Positions 14,340 through 18,377 of a stretch of 18,377 bases of DNA are shown in pieces. The translations under genes and the position numbers were made by a program. The stretch is from JBFISM01 sp041608535. Lineage in GTDB: Bacteria > Actinomycetota > Acidimicrobiia > Spongiisociales > UBA5794. The number at the start of each line of letters is the position of its first letter. Positions within the stretch are counted from its first letter, which is position 1. Location of the stretch: positions 1-18,377 of the forward strand of contig JBFISM010000072.1 of NCBI GenBank assembly GCA_041608535.1, given 5' to 3'. Under the pieces are notes generated by a model that saw only the letters and a program-made list of their open reading frames with translations, did no database searches and was not told where the DNA came from.

Positions 14340-15200
14340 ATGACAGCTCCCCACCGTCCCCGGCGCCCGACGGCGCGGGTCGAGATGGTTCGAGTAGACG
14401 CCGACTCGTCGCTGCGGTCGCACGATGACGTCGTCGTCGAGGAACCGATGGAGATCAGGGTCGGTCCCGTGGGGACTGCGGACGACGATCTCGTGCAGCT
14501 CGCGGTCACCATGCGCACGCCGGGGAACGATTTCGAGCTGGCTGCGGGTTTCGTGGTCACCGAGGGAATCGTGGGACAACCCGCCGCGATCGTATCCGTC
14601 GCCTACTGCGGGCTTCCTGCCGAACAACAGGAGTACAACATCGTGACGGTACGGTCGGCAGAGCCGATCGACGTGGATCGTCAACGGCGCAACGTCTTCA
14701 CCACGTCGAGCTGTGGCATCTGTGGCAAGGCGTCGATCGACGCTGTGGAGGTGGCGTGCCATCGGATGCCGGTGCTCGGCGATGTCGACGCCACCGTGGT
14801 GGCCGCGCTTCCGGACGCCCTGCGCGGGGCCCAGGATCTCTTCTCCAAGACGGGAGGGTTGCACGCTGCCGGATTGTTCACCCCTGATGGCGACCGGGTA
14901 GCGGTCCGGGAGGACATCGGGAGGCACAACGCCGTCGACAAGGTGATCGGCTGGGCGGCGCTCGAGGGCAGGCTCCCACTCGACGAGCACCTACTCGCCG
15001 TCTCCGGACGGTGCAGCTTTGAGATCGTGCAGAAAGCCGCAATGGGAGGCATCGGTCTGGTCGTGGGCGTCTCGGCCCCGTCGTCACTGGCGATTGCCGC
15101 AGCGGACAGGCTCGGCATGACCCTCGCCGGCTTTGCCAGAGACGGGCGATTCAACGCATACACCCGACCCGGCAGGGTGGTCACTCTCCGGGCGTTATGA
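14340..15200 (+). CDS. fdhD: FdhD sulfurtransferase, formate dehydrogenase accessory protein
   Basis: FdhD takes sulfur from a cysteine desulfurase and sulfurates the bis-MGD molybdenum cofactor that formate dehydrogenase needs for activity. The 286-residue protein shows the family landmarks: DFELAAGFVVTEGI (64-77), the sulfur-transfer cysteine motif TTSSCGICGK (C125 and C128), REDIGRHNAVDKV, and SGRCSFEIVQKAAMGG. The length matches other bacterial FdhD proteins. No formate dehydrogenase or other molybdenum-cofactor gene is in the window, so the target enzyme lies elsewhere. The ATG at 14340 is supported by the TAGCCT box rather than a ribosome site. The 3' end overlaps the convergent response regulator by 20 bases. 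Confidence 0.96.
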   Translation: MTAPHRPRRPTARVEMVRVDADSSLRSHDDVVVEEPMEIRVGPVGTADDDLVQLAVTMRTPGNDFELAAGFVVTEGIVGQPAAIVSVAYCGLPAEQQEYNIVTVRSAEPIDVDRQRRNVFTTSSCGICGKASIDAVEVACHRMPVLGDVDATVVAALPDALRGAQDLFSKTGGLHAAGLFTPDGDRVAVREDIGRHNAVDKVIGWAALEGRLPLDEHLLAVSGRCSFEIVQKAAMGGIGLVVGVSAPSSLAIAAADRLGMTLAGFARDGRFNAYTRPGRVVTLRAL

Positions 15201-15840
15201 CTCCGGCCTCGTAGGCCAGCACGACAGCCTGCACCCGATCGCGGAGGCCCAGCTTGGTGAGGATCCGGGACACATGGGTCTTGACGGTGGTCTCGCTCAC
15301 GAACAGCGCCTCCGCCATCTCGGCGTTGGACAGACCGCGAGCCAGGTGACGCAGCACCTCGTGCTCGCGCTCGGTCAACGTTTCGAGTGCCGGCACCGGT
15401 GCCGGAGTGGGTCGTCCGGCGAACTCGGCGATGAGGGTGCGGGTCACCGAGGGAGCCAGCAAGGCGTCCCCCCCGGCGACAATGCGTATGGCCTGAACGA
15501 GCTCGTCGGGCGGAGTGTCCTTGAGGAGGAAACCGGAGGCCCCGCTGCGCAATGCCGCATAGACGTACTCGTCGAGATCGAATGTGGTGAGCATCAGCAC
15601 AGCAGGGGGATCAGAAAGCTCGGTGGTGATGGTGCGGGTCGCCTCGATCCCATCCATCCCGGGCATACGAATGTCCATGAGCACTACGTCGGGCCGCTCT
15701 CGCCTGGTCACGGCGATCGCCTGCTCGCCGTCCTCGGCCTGGCCTGCGACTTCTATGCCGGGTTCCGTTTCGATGATCAGGGCGAAACCCGCACGCACCA
15801 GTGCCTGATCGTCGGCGATGACGACCCGGATGTCGGTCAC
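15181..15840 (-). CDS. NarL/FixJ-family response regulator
   Basis: The 219-residue regulator has a receiver domain with the acidic pair D10/D11, phospho-acceptor D56 in VVLMDIRMPG, the switch residue in MLTTFD and the conserved Lys in LLKDT. A LuxR-type helix-turn-helix follows (LTEREHEVLRHLARGLSNAEMA, then VSETTVKTHVSRILTKLGL). Phosphorylation by the adjacent kinase would enable DNA binding. Translation starts with GTG sharing four bases (GTGA) with the kinase stop, so the pair is coupled. The gene ends inside the convergent fdhD. Target promoters cannot be read directly; the nearby ABC operon is a natural candidate, since such pairs often control exporters. Confidence 0.95.
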   Translation of the reverse strand: MTDIRVVIADDQALVRAGFALIIETEPGIEVAGQAEDGEQAIAVTRRERPDVVLMDIRMPGMDGIEATRTITTELSDPPAVLMLTTFDLDEYVYAALRSGASGFLLKDTPPDELVQAIRIVAGGDALLAPSVTRTLIAEFAGRPTPAPVPALETLTEREHEVLRHLARGLSNAEMAEALFVSETTVKTHVSRILTKLGLRDRVQAVVLAYEAGVITPGE

Positions 15841-17060
15841 GGCTGGTGCAGCGGGAGTTTCGTCTCGACGCGGAAACCGCCACCGGCGCGGGGGGCCGCC
15901 AGGAGGGTGCCCTCGAGCATGGCCGCCCGCTCCTTCATCCCCAGCAGCCCCTGGCCGGATCCGTTGTGAGCGCCGCGGTTGGCGGCCCCGCGACCATCGT
16001 CGGTCACGTCGATGGTCAGCTCGTCGTCCGCATAGGCGATGGCGAGCTGCGCTGCGGTGTGTGGACCACCGTGACGCAGGGCGTTGGTCAGCGATTCCTG
16101 GATTATGCGATAGGCGTTGAGGTCGACACCCGGGGGCAACGGTCGGACACGACCCGTGGTCGTCATCTCAACGGACAGACCCGCCTCCCGCATCTCGTCG
16201 ATGAGCGCCTGGAGACGCTCCAATCCGGGTTGGGGGGCGGCATGGCTGGGGTCGCTCTCGGTTCGCAGCACCCCGAGCATGCGACGCATCTCGATGAGTG
16301 CGCTGTGACCGGCCTCCTCGATGGCGGCTAGTGCCTCGGCGGCCCGGTGGGGATCCTGCTCGACGACACGGCGCGCCGCAGCGGCCTGGATCGTCATCAC
16401 CGTCATGTTGTGGGCGACGACGTCGTGCAGCTCACGGGCGATGCGGGTTCTCTCCTCGCGGAGCGCCGCCTCGCGTAACGCCTCCTGGTTGCGCTCGATC
16501 TCGACGGCGCGCTGCTCCATCGCCTCGGTTCGCGCCCGGCGCTCGTGCGCATCCCGCCCCAAGAGGTAAGGGAGGAGCAGGCCGGCGAACATGAGACCGA
16601 CGATGACGGCATCGACATTGGGCTCGGTGAATGCGCCGAGGATGGTGAACCCGGTGATACCGAGGATGAAGGGCCAGGCGACTCGGGGGGCTCGTTCCCT
16701 GTCCAACTCCATGGCGATGGCGTACATCGCCACCAAGACGCCGACGATCTCTATCCCGACGGGATACTCGGCAAGTCGTGCCACGACGAACCCAGCAGTC
16801 GACAGCGCAGCCAGAGCGACCGGTGCGGTCCGCCGCCACGCCACCGGGAGCGCCTGCACCACGGCCAGCACGTAGGCGAGGGTGTCCGGTGGGGTCTCCG
16901 TGTCGGCCACTCCACCGCTGGCGTTGATGTAATAGAGGTTGACCACGCTGCCGACGGCGAACGTCACCCCGAGCAGGATGTCGATGGCCGATGGGCGCCG
17001 GCTCCGCAACGGATTCCCGATCACGCCGCTCAGGGTACGGGGCCGACGCGCTTGCTGCAT
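15837..17060 (-). CDS. NarL-type sensor histidine kinase with six membrane helices
   Basis: From the ATG at 17060 the protein is 407 residues: six membrane helices (roughly residues 25-165) with very short loops, a coiled linker, the HisKA_3 box ERTRIARELHDVVAHNM with phospho-acceptor His212, and a HATPase domain with YRIIQESLTNALRHGG (N box) and DDGRG...GSGQGLLGMKERA (G box). With such small external loops the signal is probably sensed in or at the membrane, as in LiaS/DesK-like kinases. It would phosphorylate the response regulator it overlaps. The start is uncertain: a GTG at 17147 would add 29 residues and overlap the DsbA-like gene, and a GTG at 17069 is also possible; none has a strong ribosome site. 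Confidence 0.93.
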   Translation of the reverse strand: MQQARRPRTLSGVIGNPLRSRRPSAIDILLGVTFAVGSVVNLYYINASGGVADTETPPDTLAYVLAVVQALPVAWRRTAPVALAALSTAGFVVARLAEYPVGIEIVGVLVAMYAIAMELDRERAPRVAWPFILGITGFTILGAFTEPNVDAVIVGLMFAGLLLPYLLGRDAHERRARTEAMEQRAVEIERNQEALREAALREERTRIARELHDVVAHNMTVMTIQAAAARRVVEQDPHRAAEALAAIEEAGHSALIEMRRMLGVLRTESDPSHAAPQPGLERLQALIDEMREAGLSVEMTTTGRVRPLPPGVDLNAYRIIQESLTNALRHGGPHTAAQLAIAYADDELTIDVTDDGRGAANRGAHNGSGQGLLGMKERAAMLEGTLLAAPRAGGGFRVETKLPLHQP

Positions 17061-17122
17061 CGTCGTCACGGTGGATTGGGCATCGTCCGCAATGATGAGC
17101 GCAGCATGTCTCAGTGAACGGC

Positions 17123-17818
17123 TCAGCAGGCTCCGTCGACGTCGCACACCGCGGCCGCAGCGGGGTCATATGGGGCGAATCGCTCCAGCGCAGCGTGAAG
17201 CACCGCGTCCACCTCCGGGAACGGGCGATAACCCACCGCCAGCACGCGTAGGCGATCGCCGGTGCGCAGCAAGGTCGTTGGGAACCCACGGATGCGTCGC
17301 TCCTGCGCCCAGCGGAAGTCGTTCCACGCCACCTCCTGCGACCACGGCGAGGCGAGGACATCGACGAACTCGCTGCGATCGGGCGCAAACGGTTCGAGCA
17401 GCTCCGGATACACCTCGGGGTCCGTGATGTCGACACCGCCGGCGTAGAACGCACGCTGCAGCCGCACGAAGAACGCCAGCTCCTGCAGGGGAGCGAGCCG
17501 CCGCATCGTGACAACGGCACGTGCCGGCAGCTCCGTGTCGTAGAGCCACTCGTCGGGACGGTCGGCAAGCGCGGCGAAGTCGAACGGCTGGCCCGAGGCC
17601 TCGTGCACGTGCTCCCAATGTGTGCGCAGCATGTCGCGCATCCCGCCCCCCAACGTCTCTGCAGACGGACCCGGGCGCAGACCACCGACGACGATGCGGA
17701 GTGGTATGGCGTGCTCGTCGACCAGCCGCTGCAGCGTCGGGGCGAAACCCCAGCACCACGAGCACATTGGGTCGCCCACATAGACGATCTCGGTGGCGGT
17801 CGTGGTCGTCGCCGTCAT
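17123..17818 (-). CDS. DsbA/FrnE-like thiol-disulfide oxidoreductase
   Basis: The 231-residue protein has a thioredoxin-fold active site CSWC (C19-C22) in DPMCSWCWGF near the N-terminus, a helical insertion, and the cis-proline loop in RIRGFPTTLLRTG. This is the DsbA/FrnE-like group, whose members act in thiol redox balance; the absence of a signal peptide or lipobox places it in the cytoplasm. It ends in VCDVDGAC, adding two cysteines at the extreme C-terminus that could be a second redox pair or metal ligands. The ATG at 17818 follows TAGGCT by six bases, suggesting leaderless expression. It precedes the kinase gene by 62 bases on the same strand, so the kinase may be partly co-transcribed with it. 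Confidence 0.9.
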   Translation of the reverse strand: MTATTTTATEIVYVGDPMCSWCWGFAPTLQRLVDEHAIPLRIVVGGLRPGPSAETLGGGMRDMLRTHWEHVHEASGQPFDFAALADRPDEWLYDTELPARAVVTMRRLAPLQELAFFVRLQRAFYAGGVDITDPEVYPELLEPFAPDRSEFVDVLASPWSQEVAWNDFRWAQERRIRGFPTTLLRTGDRLRVLAVGYRPFPEVDAVLHAALERFAPYDPAAAAVCDVDGAC

Positions 17819-17824
17819 GGCGCC

Positions 17825-17830
17825 AGCCTA
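17825..17830 (-). promoter_or_regulatory. Candidate leaderless -10 box (TAGGCT) for the DsbA-like gene
   Basis: TAGGCT on the minus strand is six bases before the ATG at 17818. No ribosome site or clear -35 is seen; a hairpin lies just upstream at 17848-17864. Confidence 0.45.
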
Positions 17831-17847
17831 TCTGTTCCCGTGCGGCG

Positions 17848-17960
17848 CTTCGGCTGTGCCGAGGGGTTGCAGTTTGCTCCGCAAACTGTGGGCATGGTGT
17901 CTGCCCCTCCGGGAGGGGGGAAGGATCCAGAGCGGGAGCTGCGTAGCAGCGGAGCTCTGG
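17848..17960. repeat. Cluster of four hairpins, each with a three-base loop
   Basis: Four stem-loops lie in 113 bases: 17848-17864 (seven pairs including one G-T, loop TGT); 17870-17888 (CAGTTTGC/GCAAACTG, loop TCC); 17904-17918 (CCCCTC/GAGGGG, loop CGG); and 17927-17960, an outer CCAGAGC/GCTCTGG and an inner GCTGC/GCAGC with loop GTA. The centres are 23, 32 and 33 bases apart. They lie upstream of the DsbA-like gene. No coding frame explains them. They may be REP-like intergenic elements or a structured transcript. Confidence 0.6.
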
Positions 17961-18009
17961 TAGGGGGGCATGGCGATCGCCCTGGGATGACTGCACCGTG
18001 ACCCACGGC

Positions 18010-18377
18010 TTCGACGGGAGCCAAAGGCGTGCGGCGGGTTGCTGGCGAAGGAGGGGGTCGGAGGAGGCCTCGGACGGTTCGACCGGAGCCGAAGGCGGAC
18101 GGGGGATGCTGGCGAAGGGAGGTTGGCGGAGCTCACGGACGGGGCCCGGCCGGAGCCGAAGGCGAACGGGGGATGCTGGCGAAGGAGGGTGGTCGGGCGA
18201 GCGGACGAGGCTGTGGCCGGGTCGGTGGGTGGGTGGTGGTGGTTGCTGGCGAAGGGAGGGTGTCGGAGGAGGCCTCGGACGGGGCCCGGCCGGAGGCGAT
18301 TGCGGACGGGGGATGCTGGCGAAGGGAGGGTGGTCGGGCGAGCGGACGAGGCTCTGCCTGGGTCGGTGGGTGGGTGG
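18010..18377. repeat. Degenerate 67-70 base tandem repeat, G-rich on the plus strand
   Basis: The core TGCTGGCGAAGG occurs at 18040, 18107, 18174, 18244 and 18314, spaced 67, 67, 70 and 70. Around it recur GGAGCCGAAGGCG, GAGGGTGGTCGGGCGAGCGGACGAGG and GGTCGGTGGGTGGGTGG. A higher-order period of 140-141 bases is also visible: 18137-18236 is nearly repeated at 18277-18377. A 67-base unit breaks the reading frame, so this is not a protein repeat. Together with the hairpin cluster it fills the gene-free stretch 17819-18377. The array continues beyond the window. Confidence 0.8.

Noticed and set aside
17815..18136. Short minus-strand frames across the hairpins and first repeats
   Set aside because: Products are Pro/Ser/Arg-rich, run through structured and repeated DNA, and have no ribosome site.

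Overview
This is a very GC-rich chromosomal window with closely packed genes on both strands. The gene families and the regulatory style (GTG and TTG starts, few clear terminators, and TANNNT boxes 6-7 bases before several ATGs as in leaderless mRNAs) point to an actinobacterium. I lean towards Acidimicrobiia, but sequence alone does not prove it. No tRNA, rRNA, CRISPR array, phage or insertion sequence was seen, so most of the window looks like core metabolism rather than an island.

Layout, left to right. (1) 1-3009, minus strand: the N-terminal part of an ECF sigma factor cut by the window edge, a DUF885 zinc-peptidase-like protein whose real start may be a CTG, and a protein with two DUF427 domains. 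(2) 3185-6209, plus strand: phosphoglycerate dehydrogenase (serA), a DUF1015 protein coupled to it by an ATGA overlap, and an unrecognised 192-residue protein. (3) 10742-6214, minus strand: a five-gene run of a TrkA-C membrane protein, O-acetylhomoserine sulfhydrylase (MetY), an alpha/beta hydrolase, a class IV aminotransferase-like protein and a sulfotransferase-like P-loop protein. The gaps are 32, 7 and 1 bases, followed by an 8-base overlap. (4) 14212-10922, minus strand: an ABC ATPase and a large FtsX-type permease, ending in a strong hairpin. (5) 14340-15200, plus strand: fdhD, overlapping tail to tail with (6) 17818-15181, minus strand: a DsbA-like thioredoxin-fold protein and a NarL-type histidine kinase/response regulator pair. 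(7) 17819-18377: no gene; a cluster of hairpins with three-base loops, then a degenerate 67-70 base tandem repeat running off the window end.

The most interesting unit is the sulfur/amino-acid run at 6214-9945. The class IV aminotransferase-like protein matches its family over a long gapless stretch, but the catalytic lysine position reads Arg and the glutamate that contacts the PLP ring nitrogen reads Thr. It is translationally coupled to a sulfotransferase-like protein and lies beside MetY. I infer either a pseudoenzyme/binding subunit or an altered activity acting on a sulfur-containing metabolite. The second point is the serA-DUF1015 coupling, which suggests a serine-pathway role for DUF1015. 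The third is the structured, G-rich repeat region at the right end.
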